From assembly GCA_903844845.1 (NCBI GenBank), contig CAIMVG010000020.1, positions 62,001 to 126,000 on the forward strand: a stretch of DNA of 64,000 nucleotides, read 5' to 3'. The stretch comes from an uncultured Dehalococcoidia bacterium. Lineage in GTDB: Bacteria; Chloroflexota; Dehalococcoidia; Dehalococcoidales; UBA1222. Of this stretch, positions 22,823 through 31,627 are shown in pieces. The translations under genes were made by a program, and so were the position numbers. Position 1 is the stretch's first letter; every line of letters begins with the position of its first letter. Below the pieces are notes generated by a model, which made no database searches, was not told the DNA's origin, and saw only the letters and a list, made by a program, of their open reading frames with translations.

Positions 22823-23479
22823 TTAGTGACAGCCGCAATCATCCCCGTGGCCGTCGATTTCGAGTCCGGATTCAGCAGACATCTCCGCCAGGATAGAAAG
22901 AAGGTCCTTCCTGCCTCTCTGGAAAGCCTTCAGATTGATCTCGATAATCTTGGGCGGTAGACGTTTTGAGATAGCTTCGATCCAAAGTTCCGGGTTGAAC
23001 GGCGTCAGCATGGACAGCGCCCCGAGCATCAATATGTTTAGAATCTTCGGATTCCCCATTTCTGCCGCATGGAGAGAACCATGGATTGTAATCAAGTCCG
23101 CCCCGCGGTGTTTTAATAGGTGACTGATTTCACTGTCCCCGGGGTAAGCCTCTGCCCCCTGGCTAACTGACAGCGGAGGAACCGAATAATCGTTCAAAAC
23201 GACTGTAGCTCCTTTTTTAAGACGATCGGCCCACCTGCCAGACTCTAATTTTTCGAATGCCAGCAACAGATCAACATCATTGTCCCCGATCAGGGGTGAA
23301 GCGACTTGTTCTCCGATTCTGACCTGCGTAACGACACTGCCGCCCCTTTGAGCCATCCCGAGGGTATCTGTTTTCTTAACATCCAAACCAGCTTCAAGCG
23401 CCACGTCCGCCAGGATATCGCTGGCCAAAACAACACCTTGGCCCCCGACCCCGGCAATCAAAACATTCATTTTGACCAT
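22823..23479 (-). CDS. iorB: Indolepyruvate:ferredoxin oxidoreductase beta subunit
   Basis: 218-residue gamma-type subunit of the 2-oxoacid oxidoreductase family, beginning MNVLIAGVGGQGVVLASDIL, with GMAQRGGSVVTQVR and an IEAISKRLPPKIIEINLKAF tail helix. With IorA it oxidatively decarboxylates aryl pyruvates to aryl-acetyl-CoA and reduced ferredoxin, usually for amino-acid catabolism. It starts directly after the iorA stop (TAG-ATG). It ends in DGHGDDCGCH, a short Asp/His/Cys-rich tail that could bind metal and is not usual for the family. Confidence 0.93.
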   Translation of the reverse strand: MVKMNVLIAGVGGQGVVLASDILADVALEAGLDVKKTDTLGMAQRGGSVVTQVRIGEQVASPLIGDNDVDLLLAFEKLESGRWADRLKKGATVVLNDYSVPPLSVSQGAEAYPGDSEISHLLKHRGADLITIHGSLHAAEMGNPKILNILMLGALSMLTPFNPELWIEAISKRLPPKIIEINLKAFQRGRKDLLSILAEMSAESGLEIDGHGDDCGCH

Positions 23480-25291
23480 CTAAACAACCTTTTTTATGAT
23501 TTGCTCAATCGCTTGGTGTGAACAGAGTTGCTGGCAGAGCCGGCAGGCGCCGCCACGGCAAAGCTGATTGTCGATAGTCAATTCACCTTCGGCACCTTTT
23601 CGGATAGCAGTACACCCCAGGCTTAAACACGTCCCGCATTGGGTACATCTCTCGGTGTCGATAGTGAGCGCCTCGCCGCCTCCCGGGGTTATCGCGACAC
23701 AGGAACCGCGGACCACGATAACGTTCAGGGACCGGCTATCGAGCGCACTCTTTAAAACGCTCCGCAATGCTTTAATATCGAATGCATCGACTTCCTGAAC
23801 ATCAGATGCACCGCAGCTTTTCGCGAGATTTGCAAAGTTAACTGAGGGCGCGGGAGCGCCCTGGGCTGTGAATCCTGTACCGGGATTTTGCTGGTGTCCG
23901 GTCATAGCGGTCGTCCGATTATCCAGGATCAGGAGTGTCATAGCAGAACCGTTATACACGGCATTTATCAGCCCCGTGATTCCGGAATGTAGGAATGTTG
24001 AATCACCGATTATGGCAACAACCCTGTCATTTATACCTGCTTTTTCCATGCCCAGAGCCTGCCCTATCCCCGCTCCCATGCAGGCGCAGGTATCCATCGC
24101 TTCCAGGGGAGGATAAGCTGCCAGAGTGTAACAACCGATATCCCCCGTTATCACCAGCCCCGCTTCAGCGCCGATCGTTGTTTTCCGCCGCAAACCCAGG
24201 CTGTGTAACACAGAGAAAATGCCGGTGTGGGGACACCCGGGACAAAGAAGAGGAGGGCGCTTTGGAAGGGTTTTTACTTCATCGATGAGGCCGTCTTGAA
24301 CAGGTTTTTCGATAGTCTCTATCCAGCCGGCGCTTTCAAATGCATCTCGCACGATATCCTGGTTTAATTCACCTACCCGCGGAATCAAACTTTTCCCTTT
24401 AACGTTGATACCCATCGCCAGGATCTGTTCCTCCAGAAATGGTTCAAGCTCTTCAACCACCACCAGTTTTTCTACGCCGGCGGCGAACTCGCGAACCATT
24501 TTTTCAGGCAGCGGATATGTCAATCCCAGTTTCAGGATCGAAGCCCCCGGTGCCGTCTCCATAGCGTACTGGAAAGAAACCCCGCTCGTAATAATTCCGA
24601 GTTGCTTTGTCCCCTCTGCTATTCTATTGATTGATAATGATTCGGCAAACACGGCCAGTTTGGCCAACCTTGTCTCAACAAGGGGATGTCTTTGCCTGGC
24701 GTTGACCGGCAACATAATAAATTTGCCGGGGTTCCTGTTAAATCCGCCGGGGCCGGTAATTTGCCGGTCTTCGCGGTGTATTTGAACTACCGTCTTGCTG
24801 TGGGACAATCTTGTTGTCATTCGCAACAGGACCGGGGTATCGAAATGCTCGCTCATTTCGAAAGCCAGGGCCATAAAGTCATATGCTTCCTGGCTGTCTG
24901 AAGGTTCAAGGAGGGGTACCTTGGCAAATTTAGCAAAATAGCGGTTATCTTGTTCGTTCTGTGAACTGTGCATCCCGGGGTCATCGGCACTCACAACCAC
25001 CAACCCGCCCACCACCCCCGTCATCGATGCCGCCATAAAAGCGTCCGCAGCGACGTTCAGGCCCACATGCTTCATCGAAACCAGAGCCCGTACACCCGCA
25101 TAAGAAGCGCCCATCCCGACTTCCATAGCCACCTTTTCGTTAGTGGACCATTCGGCATGGAGGTCTTTATAGGCAGCAAGGTTCTCCAGTATTTCGGTAC
25201 TTGGAGTCCCTGGGTAAGCTGCGGCAACTTTTAATCCCGCCTGATAAGCTCCAAGGGCTATGGCCTCATTTCCTGAGAGCAGTTTCTTCAT
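23480..25291 (-). CDS. iorA: Indolepyruvate:ferredoxin oxidoreductase alpha subunit
   Basis: 603-residue thiamine-diphosphate subunit. Residues ~1-180 are the pyrimidine-binding domain (GNEAIALGAYQAGLKVAAAY, PGTPSTEI, VSADDPGMHSSQNEQDNR). The TPP-binding domain has PLLCPGCPHTGIF and GDIGCYTL. The C-terminus is a ferredoxin domain with CTQCGTCLSLGC and CRGGACRLCQQLC. ATG 25291 was chosen because a perfect TATAAT ends 6 bp before it (leaderless-type start). It forms an operon with iorB. Confidence 0.95.
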   Translation of the reverse strand: MKKLLSGNEAIALGAYQAGLKVAAAYPGTPSTEILENLAAYKDLHAEWSTNEKVAMEVGMGASYAGVRALVSMKHVGLNVAADAFMAASMTGVVGGLVVVSADDPGMHSSQNEQDNRYFAKFAKVPLLEPSDSQEAYDFMALAFEMSEHFDTPVLLRMTTRLSHSKTVVQIHREDRQITGPGGFNRNPGKFIMLPVNARQRHPLVETRLAKLAVFAESLSINRIAEGTKQLGIITSGVSFQYAMETAPGASILKLGLTYPLPEKMVREFAAGVEKLVVVEELEPFLEEQILAMGINVKGKSLIPRVGELNQDIVRDAFESAGWIETIEKPVQDGLIDEVKTLPKRPPLLCPGCPHTGIFSVLHSLGLRRKTTIGAEAGLVITGDIGCYTLAAYPPLEAMDTCACMGAGIGQALGMEKAGINDRVVAIIGDSTFLHSGITGLINAVYNGSAMTLLILDNRTTAMTGHQQNPGTGFTAQGAPAPSVNFANLAKSCGASDVQEVDAFDIKALRSVLKSALDSRSLNVIVVRGSCVAITPGGGEALTIDTERCTQCGTCLSLGCTAIRKGAEGELTIDNQLCRGGACRLCQQLCSHQAIEQIIKKVV

Positions 25292-25297
25292 CAAAAA

Positions 25298-25303
25298 ATT
25301 ATA
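25298..25303 (-). promoter_or_regulatory. iorA -10 element directly before the start codon
   Basis: TATAAT on the minus strand, 6 bp before the iorA ATG, with GTAACA 17 bp further up as a weak -35. Transcription would start at or next to the ATG, implying a leaderless mRNA. Confidence 0.5.
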
Positions 25304-25427
25304 ACACAACGTTGCATTGATGTTACTGGCTTTTTACTTTATTCATCCCATAATTTAGGCTTGCCATTGCCCGGCAGGATTTTATGTTAGCTGATATGGA
25401 GAATACTCCGGGAGGCAACGATGTTGT

Positions 25428-25859
25428 TTAGTTTCCAAGAAAATCATTGGCGGATGCTCTTAGCGTATCCACTGCCAGTTTCGCACAGTGGTGGTCTTCA
25501 TCCGGCAAGCCCTGGAGATTTTCAATGACGTCTTCGGGTGTAATAGTCAGCACTTCCGCGGGAGTTTTGCCTCTGGCCATCTCGGTTATTGCGCTGGCGC
25601 ATGCGGTACACGTTATGCAGTCATCGCAAACAAAAGAGGCGCCGGTAACTCTGGCGTTTTCTACCTTGAGCCATATTGCCATCGTCTGACTGTAGTCGTC
25701 AAAAACAATACCGAAACTCGAATGGTCGGCAAGCTCACCTGAGTTTCGCGGAAAAACCATGTGGTCCGCAGCCACCTCGGAATACTTTTGCCGGTACGTT
25801 TCTTTTAAAAATGCCCAGTACTTGTCCAGGGCACCGTCTCCCGTGTGTTCTTCCACCAT
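25428..25859 (-). CDS. NifU/IscU-like iron-sulfur scaffold protein with altered cysteines
   Basis: A 143-residue protein of the NifU N-terminal family. PRNSGELADHSSFG and the C-terminal LPDEDHHCAKLAVDTLR match scaffold signatures (Cys125 is the usual third ligand). The usual first ligand, in a CGD context, is replaced by FDDYSQTMAIW. The second position is a cluster of four cysteines (C78, C81, C84, C87, in VCDDCITCTAC) instead of one. The protein may be a specialised Fe-S carrier or may hold a cluster permanently. It stands alone between iorA and nadE; no isc or nif genes are adjacent. Confidence 0.82.
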   Translation of the reverse strand: MVEEHTGDGALDKYWAFLKETYRQKYSEVAADHMVFPRNSGELADHSSFGIVFDDYSQTMAIWLKVENARVTGASFVCDDCITCTACASAITEMARGKTPAEVLTITPEDVIENLQGLPDEDHHCAKLAVDTLRASANDFLGN

Positions 25860-25992
25860 TTAAGCACCGCCTTATCGTTCTATCCAGGTCTGATTTTTAC
25901 CCAACAAGTCTATCGAATCGGGCTGCGCTTCGCAAATTCCTGGCAGCCCCTCAATTGCGGGTCAGAGACTAAATGATTTCCCGGAAACCGGA

Positions 25993-27735
25993 TTACTGGT
26001 CGCTCCCTTTAAATTTATTAGTAATTGGCAACCTCCGGTCCCGTCCAAAAGCCCTTGTGGTTATTTTGATACCCGGCGGGGATTGCCGGCGCTTGTACTC
26101 GCTGCCGTCGACCAGTTTGACAGCTTTACGCACAGCTGACTCGTCAAGCCCCATTTTCAGCATCTGGTCGACGCTTTTATCTTCTTCCACGTAAGCTTTC
26201 AACACCTGGTCCAGCAGATCATAAGGGGGAAGACTGTCGCTGTCACGCTGGTCCGGACGAAGCTCGGCAGAAGGAGCTTTATCGATTACAGTTTTGGGCA
26301 CAATATCAAAACCCGCTTTGCAATTTCGATAGACAACCAATTGATAAACAATGGTTTTGGGAACATCCTTAAGAATTGCAAACCCTCCCGCCATGTCCCC
26401 GTACAGCGTCGCATAACCTGTGGCCATTTCGCTTTTATTACCGGTGGTCAACACCAGCCAACCAAATTTATTCGAGAGAGCCATCAGGTAATTGCCCCTG
26501 ATCCTAGCCTGGAGATTTTCCTCGGTGGTATCGGGATTCGTTCCCGCGAAAACAGCCTGAAGACCGTCAAGGTAAACCTGGAATATTTTGTCGATCGGAA
26601 GAGACAATAGTCTGATTCCAAGGTTGTTGGAGAGTGAAACGGCATCTGTAATACTTCCGGGCGAAGAGAACCTGGATGTCATCGAAACACCGATTACATT
26701 CTCTTTCCCCAAAGCATCCGTGGCAATAAGCGCCACCAGGCTCGAATCAACACCTCCTGAAAGTCCTATCACCACTTTTTTGAATCCATTCTTAGCCATG
26801 TAATCTCTAGTGCCCAAAACCAGAGCTTTGTAGATTTCTTCTGTAACTCCGATTCCAGCCACATCTCTTTTTTCAAGTGCCGGTTTGGATACTCCGGAGG
26901 TGGGGCCTGAGACCGTTATCCTGGGGGCAAGCCAATCCGGCAGGTCGTCATAAACAGCACTCTTGCGCCAACGCGGATTGTGAAGCCTCGCACGAAATAC
27001 CGATTCAATATCCAAATCGGTTACTATAAAATCCTCTTCGAATGCCTTGCCCATGGCTAGAAGTTTTCCGTTTTCATCCATAACTACGCTGTTCCCGTCA
27101 AAAATCAGTTCGTCCTGCCCCCCGACCAGGTTGGTATAAGCTACGATGGATACGTTATCCATGGCGCGCGCTGTCAATATCTTGGCCCGTTCTCCGACTT
27201 TGCCGTAATGATAAGGGGAAGCGCTGATGTTTATGATAACCTCGGCGCCGGCATAGGCCTGGGCTGTTGCAGGGCCGGCTTCGTACCAGATATCCTCGCA
27301 GATATTTATCCCGATGACCGACCCTCCGATTTCGTAAACAGGGCATTCATCGCCGGCGCGGAAATACCGGTTTTCATCGAAGACCCCGTAATTCGGAAGG
27401 TATACCTTACGATACGTACCGATTAATTTCCCGTCATGTATGACGGCAGCAGCATTATAAAGGTCATCCTGAGACTCGACGAAACCGGCTACCACTGTGA
27501 CCCCGGTTGATGCCCGTACCAGTTTGTTGAGATATTCGATATTCTTGTCGATGAAATGCGGTTTAAGTAAAAGGTCCTCAGGGGGATATCCGCAGATCGC
27601 CAGCTCCGGGAAAGTCACGAGGTCGACCTTCATGCGCCTTGCTTGTTCGATTATATTCAGCATTTTTTTTAGATTTCCGTCAAAATCACCGACGGTCGTG
27701 TTTATCTGTGCCATTCCGAGCCGCAATGAACGCAT
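25993..27735 (-). CDS. nadE: Glutamine-dependent NAD+ synthase
   Basis: Final step of NAD synthesis: amidates nicotinic-acid adenine dinucleotide using ammonia released from glutamine. The 580-residue two-domain form has an N-terminal nitrilase-type glutaminase with the triad Glu (TFPELAICGYPPEDLL), Lys (RKVYLPNYGVFDENRYF) and Cys (IGINICEDIWYEAG). The C-terminal synthetase has the P-loop IGLSGGVDSSLVA, LTTGNKSEMATGYATLYGDM and the RPDQRDSDSLPPYDLLD segment (in parts). GGAGAG precedes the ATG. Confidence 0.96.
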   Translation of the reverse strand: MRSLRLGMAQINTTVGDFDGNLKKMLNIIEQARRMKVDLVTFPELAICGYPPEDLLLKPHFIDKNIEYLNKLVRASTGVTVVAGFVESQDDLYNAAAVIHDGKLIGTYRKVYLPNYGVFDENRYFRAGDECPVYEIGGSVIGINICEDIWYEAGPATAQAYAGAEVIINISASPYHYGKVGERAKILTARAMDNVSIVAYTNLVGGQDELIFDGNSVVMDENGKLLAMGKAFEEDFIVTDLDIESVFRARLHNPRWRKSAVYDDLPDWLAPRITVSGPTSGVSKPALEKRDVAGIGVTEEIYKALVLGTRDYMAKNGFKKVVIGLSGGVDSSLVALIATDALGKENVIGVSMTSRFSSPGSITDAVSLSNNLGIRLLSLPIDKIFQVYLDGLQAVFAGTNPDTTEENLQARIRGNYLMALSNKFGWLVLTTGNKSEMATGYATLYGDMAGGFAILKDVPKTIVYQLVVYRNCKAGFDIVPKTVIDKAPSAELRPDQRDSDSLPPYDLLDQVLKAYVEEDKSVDQMLKMGLDESAVRKAVKLVDGSEYKRRQSPPGIKITTRAFGRDRRLPITNKFKGSDQ

Positions 27736-27977
27736 AATTGCTCTCCGCTTGTATCATCTACTCTTTTGGAAGAGTTAACCTCTTTCAAAAGCTTGAAAGT
27801 ATTTTAACAGCCTTGGTTGCTTAACGCTATTAATGCATGAGTTCTTGCGAGTCATCCATATCGCTTATGCTGAAAATTTACCTTCACTCTGTTCCCTCAG
27901 TGTCTTTTAATGGTGTAAAAGGACGAAATTTAATAACTTTTTTATATAATTGCGTGATTTCAATCATTTTTGACTGC

Positions 27978-27983
27978 TATAAT
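27978..27983 (+). promoter_or_regulatory. -10 element abutting the phosphoribosyltransferase start
   Basis: TATAAT 4 bp before ATG 27988; no Shine-Dalgarno and only a weak -35. A second TATAAT lies at 27945-27950. If the downstream box is used, the mRNA is leaderless or starts at the in-frame ATG 27997. Confidence 0.45.
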
Positions 27984-27987
27984 AAAA

Positions 27988-28698
27988 ATGAGCACTATGG
28001 GTAATTTACACATCCTCTCAAGAAGTGGGGAACCGTTCCGCGATCGGGTGGAGGCCGGGAGGCTTCTTGGTTACAGCCTCAAGAGTTTGCGCCTGCAAAA
28101 GCCAGTTGTGCTCGGCATTCCGCGCGGGGGGCTCGTGATTGCCCGGGAGGTTTCCCGCATGCTGGGGGGAGACCTCGACATAGTGTTGGCACGAAAACTC
28201 CGCGCCCCTGATAACCCGGAACTCGCCATCGGTTCCGTCAGTGAAACAGGAAAAGTATTCCTCGACCGCTCGCTCGTTGAATTATTGAACGTTCCGGAAC
28301 AGTATATAGCCCAAGAAAAAGACTTCCAGATGGCTGAAATAGGCCGCAGGATGGCGATGGTACGCTCCGTTCTGCCGAAAACGCCCCTTTCAGGCCGCGA
28401 TACCATTGTCATGGACGACGGGGTAGCTACCGGATCGACTCTTCAAGCTGCATTGTGGGCGGTCCGCAATGAATCCCCGTCGAGTTTGGTGGCCGCGGTA
28501 CCTGTTGGACCGGAAGAAACGGTAAGACACCTTTCAGCAGATTGCGACGACATGTATGTATCCCGTGTCCCTAACTATTTTTCGGCCGTGGGCCAGTTTT
28601 ATATTCATTTCGCGCAGGTCGAGGATGATGAAGTAGTTTCCATGCTCGGGGATGAAGCGAGACGCAAACGGCTGAATGAGTCGTCGCATGGAATCTGA
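27988..28698 (+). CDS. Phosphoribosyltransferase-domain protein
   Basis: 236-residue type I PRTase-fold protein. It has the N-terminal hood region (FRDRVEAGRLLGYSL), PVVLGIPRGGLVIAREV, and the PRPP loop VMDDGVATGSTLQAAL. This subgroup often occurs fused or adjacent to a dienelactone-hydrolase-like domain, as seen here: the hydrolase gene overlaps its end by 11 nt. The natural substrate is not known for this subgroup. Start is ATG 27988 or 27997. Confidence 0.88.
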   Translation: MSTMGNLHILSRSGEPFRDRVEAGRLLGYSLKSLRLQKPVVLGIPRGGLVIAREVSRMLGGDLDIVLARKLRAPDNPELAIGSVSETGKVFLDRSLVELLNVPEQYIAQEKDFQMAEIGRRMAMVRSVLPKTPLSGRDTIVMDDGVATGSTLQAALWAVRNESPSSLVAAVPVGPEETVRHLSADCDDMYVSRVPNYFSAVGQFYIHFAQVEDDEVVSMLGDEARRKRLNESSHGI

Positions 28699-29347
28699 GC
28701 GCGCGATAAGGGTTGTGGTTGGTGGTGTGCCTTTAGAAGGCAGCCTCGCCATCCCTAAAAAGGCTTCGGGCATCGTTATCTTTGCGCACGGGTCGGGGAG
28801 CAGCCGGAAGAGTCCTCGCAATCGTTTTGTCGCTGATGTCTTGAAGCATACCGGTTCGGCAACTCTGCTTTTCGACCTGCTCACGCCAAGGGAAGAGTCC
28901 ATCGATGCAGTGACTGCCGAACTTCGTTTCGATATCGAGTTTTTGGCAAGGCGCCTGGTCGGAGTGATTGACTGGGCAAAGTCCAACAAAGACACGCGGA
29001 ATATGGGTATCGGTTGCTTCGGTGCGAGTACCGGGGCCGCAACTGCTTTGGTCGCAGCCGCTGAACGATCTGGAATTGTTAAAGCAGTTGTCTCTCGCGG
29101 AGGAAGGCCCGATCTGGCAACTTCCCATCTCGCTCAAGTGGAAGCCCCGGTCCTTCTAATTGTAGGCAGCCTGGATACACAGGTGATTGAACTCAACCGG
29201 CAAGCCATGGAATCGATTCATTCCGTCAGGGAACTGGTACTGGTTCCCGGTGCCACACATCTTTTCGAAGAACAGGGTATGCTGCCTCGGGTAGCTAACC
29301 TGGCGGCCGAGTGGTTCTCGCGTTACCTGGCCCCTCGCAAGACATAG
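28688..29347 (+). CDS. Dienelactone-hydrolase-like alpha/beta hydrolase
   Basis: 219 residues with an alpha/beta-hydrolase core. GIVIFAHGSGSSRKSPRN forms the oxyanion region, Ser in GCFGASTGAAT is the nucleophile, Asp in VGSLDTQV and His in PGATHLFEE complete the triad. ATG 28688 lies inside the end of the preceding PRTase gene, so the two are translationally coupled. In other bacteria the same two domains occur in one chain. Substrate unknown. Confidence 0.87.
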   Translation: MESERAIRVVVGGVPLEGSLAIPKKASGIVIFAHGSGSSRKSPRNRFVADVLKHTGSATLLFDLLTPREESIDAVTAELRFDIEFLARRLVGVIDWAKSNKDTRNMGIGCFGASTGAATALVAAAERSGIVKAVVSRGGRPDLATSHLAQVEAPVLLIVGSLDTQVIELNRQAMESIHSVRELVLVPGATHLFEEQGMLPRVANLAAEWFSRYLAPRKT

Positions 29348-29448
29348 GAGCATATCGTTCAGGCGTGCTGAAACAACAGAATATCTCATGGCGCGCCCCA
29401 ACCTAAACAGTTAGGCAAGATTAGTGTTGTCTTTGGGATAAAGCCCGT

Positions 29449-30054
29449 TCACGTCCCGGTATGGAGGATCGTGAGGAGATTCAAACCGCGGATTATCAAA
29501 TCGACTGCGATCGCAGCCAACAGCAGGCTGAATACTTTAGAAACTGCCTTGATACCCCCCTGCCCCATCAAGCGGATGATTTTGTCGCCCGCTATAAACA
29601 CAGCCCACGCTATCAGGATATTCAGTGCGAACGACAGCAGGACAATATATGTAGGGAATTGTGTATTGAGGAAGATGAGTGTCGTGATTGTCGCCGGGCC
29701 GGTTAGCAGCGGTGTGCCGATCGGCACAACAGCAACCATATCTTCGCGCGATGCATCGACCATGTGCCCGGTTGTCATATACTTGATGGATAACACCATG
29801 AGGATGATTCCACCGGCCACTGCGAAGGCTCCTACCGAGATACCCATGACATGAAGGAGAAATTGGCCGAAAAACAGGAATCCCAGGCCAACCAAACCGG
29901 CCGTAACGGTCGCTACGTTGATAACCCGCACTTTTTCTTTGCTGGTCATCCCATCGCTTAAGGACACAACCATGGGCAAGTTGCCCGGGGCGTCCAGTAC
30001 GACAAATAACGGGACAAAAGTGAGGACCAGGGCATTCCAGAAAGTATGAGTCAT
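29449..30054 (-). CDS. MarC-family integral membrane protein
   Basis: A 201-residue protein with six hydrophobic segments and the MarC/UPF0056 signatures FVPLFVVLDAPGNLPMVVSL (cut), VVPIGTPLLTGPATITTLI and a final AIAVDLIIRGL. The family was once linked to multiple antibiotic resistance but no transport activity is established. It converges on the hydrolase gene; only a short CCTAA/TTAGG hairpin lies between. Confidence 0.92.
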   Translation of the reverse strand: MTHTFWNALVLTFVPLFVVLDAPGNLPMVVSLSDGMTSKEKVRVINVATVTAGLVGLGFLFFGQFLLHVMGISVGAFAVAGGIILMVLSIKYMTTGHMVDASREDMVAVVPIGTPLLTGPATITTLIFLNTQFPTYIVLLSFALNILIAWAVFIAGDKIIRLMGQGGIKAVSKVFSLLLAAIAVDLIIRGLNLLTILHTGT

Positions 30055-30136
30055 CGGAATATTATAACATGCAGGGAGTTATTCATTTAAATTTTTTCAG
30101 GCCGTCTATAAGAAACGGGAGACAAGCGGTTATTTT

Positions 30137-31627
30137 CTATTCTTCTTCCGAAGTAGCTCCGGGAAGATTGGACTGAGTGACAGCGGTAACCGCAGCTATG
30201 GCGGCGATGCGCTTGGCGTCATCGAAAATACCGGATAATTTTTCCTCCAGCGGCTTTTCTTCTTCCATGATACGCTTCATATCTTCCAATAAAGTAGTTT
30301 CACGATCGATAAAGTGAGTGCCGAAATCACCCGATACAAAACGGGGATTAGCCATGACCGCTTTGTGGAAGGGGATGTTGGTTTTTACACCGACGATGAT
30401 ATATTCGTAAAGGGCACGTTTCATTCGTGCGATCGCTTCAGCACGGTCCCTTCCCCATACGATAAGTTTCGAAATCATCGGATCGTACATATAAGGGATC
30501 GTATATCGCGTGTGGACACCGGAATCGACCCGGACTCCGGTCCCTCCCGGGGAACGATATCCTCTTAGCTTGCCCGTAGACGGCGCAAAATCAGCCAGGG
30601 GATCCTCCGCATTGATACGGCACTCGATCGCCCACCCGTTAAGTCGAATGTCTTCCTGTTTGAAAGACAGCGGGTGGCCCTGGGCAATCAGTATCTGTTC
30701 TTTAACGATGTCTATGCCGGTCACCATTTCTGTGACGGGATGCTCTACCTGAACACGGGTATTGGCTTCCATAAAATAGAACTCGCCGTTAGAGAAAATG
30801 AATTCTACTGTCCCGGCGCTTTCATAGCCGACCCATTTACCGGCTCTAACGGCTATCTCTCCCATCCGTTTTCGCATCTCGGGATTGAGCGCCGGAGACG
30901 GGCTTTCTTCGATAAGCTTTTGATAGCGCCTCTGGATGGAACATTCCCTTTCACCGAGGTAGACCACGTTTCCGAAACTGTCACCCATGATCTGGAATTC
31001 GATGTGACGAGGTTGGCTGATAAATTTTTCGATATAAACATCTGGGACGCCGAATGCTTTCCCTGCCATTTTTTGTGAACCCGCGACCGCCTCCTCAAGT
31101 TCTGCTTCACAGGTGGCTACTTTCATGCCGATACCGCCGCCGCCCCCGCAAGGCTTTACTATTACCGGATATCCTACGTCTCCCGCGATCGATCTTGCCT
31201 GGGGCAGGCTTGTGACCAGTTCCTCGCTGCCGGGCACAACAGGCACCCCGGCCTTTTTCATTTCCAGTCTTGCCGCTATCTTGTTTCCCATGAGCGCCAG
31301 GACTTTGCTTGACGGGCCGATAAATTTTATCCCTGCTTCTTCACAAGCGATACCAAAATTCGCATTTTCCGAGAGAAAGCCATACCCCGGGTGGATCGCC
31401 TGGGCCCCGGCAATCTTGGCGGTTTCAATTATTTTTTTTATGTTGAGGTAGCTTTCAGACGCCTGGGCAGGTCCGATGTGGTAGGCTTCATCGGCATATT
31501 TTGCAAAAAGTGCATTCTTGTCCGCGTCTGAATATACCGCGACTGATTTGATATTCAGTTCGCGGCAGGCTCGCATGATGCGAATCGCTATCTCGCCCCG
31601 GTTGGCAACAAGAATCTTATTTATCAC
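30137..31627 (-). CDS. Biotin carboxylase subunit (pyruvate carboxylase subunit A / AccC-type)
   Basis: ATP-dependent carboxylation of biotin. The 496-residue protein has the biotin carboxylase fold: NKILVANRGEIAIRIMRACR, HPGYGFLSENA, the glycine-rich ATP loop PCGGGGGIGMKVA, EFIFSNGEFYFMEANTRVQVEHPVTE (in parts), then RINAEDP. A GTG start at 31627 overlaps the stop of the upstream transcarboxylase gene by 11 nt, so this subunit is most probably part of a two-subunit pyruvate carboxylase rather than acetyl-CoA carboxylase. The last ~30 residues are an Ala/Thr-rich tail (IAAIAAVTAVTQSN). Confidence 0.92.
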   Translation of the reverse strand: MINKILVANRGEIAIRIMRACRELNIKSVAVYSDADKNALFAKYADEAYHIGPAQASESYLNIKKIIETAKIAGAQAIHPGYGFLSENANFGIACEEAGIKFIGPSSKVLALMGNKIAARLEMKKAGVPVVPGSEELVTSLPQARSIAGDVGYPVIVKPCGGGGGIGMKVATCEAELEEAVAGSQKMAGKAFGVPDVYIEKFISQPRHIEFQIMGDSFGNVVYLGERECSIQRRYQKLIEESPSPALNPEMRKRMGEIAVRAGKWVGYESAGTVEFIFSNGEFYFMEANTRVQVEHPVTEMVTGIDIVKEQILIAQGHPLSFKQEDIRLNGWAIECRINAEDPLADFAPSTGKLRGYRSPGGTGVRVDSGVHTRYTIPYMYDPMISKLIVWGRDRAEAIARMKRALYEYIIVGVKTNIPFHKAVMANPRFVSGDFGTHFIDRETTLLEDMKRIMEEEKPLEEKLSGIFDDAKRIAAIAAVTAVTQSNLPGATSEEE

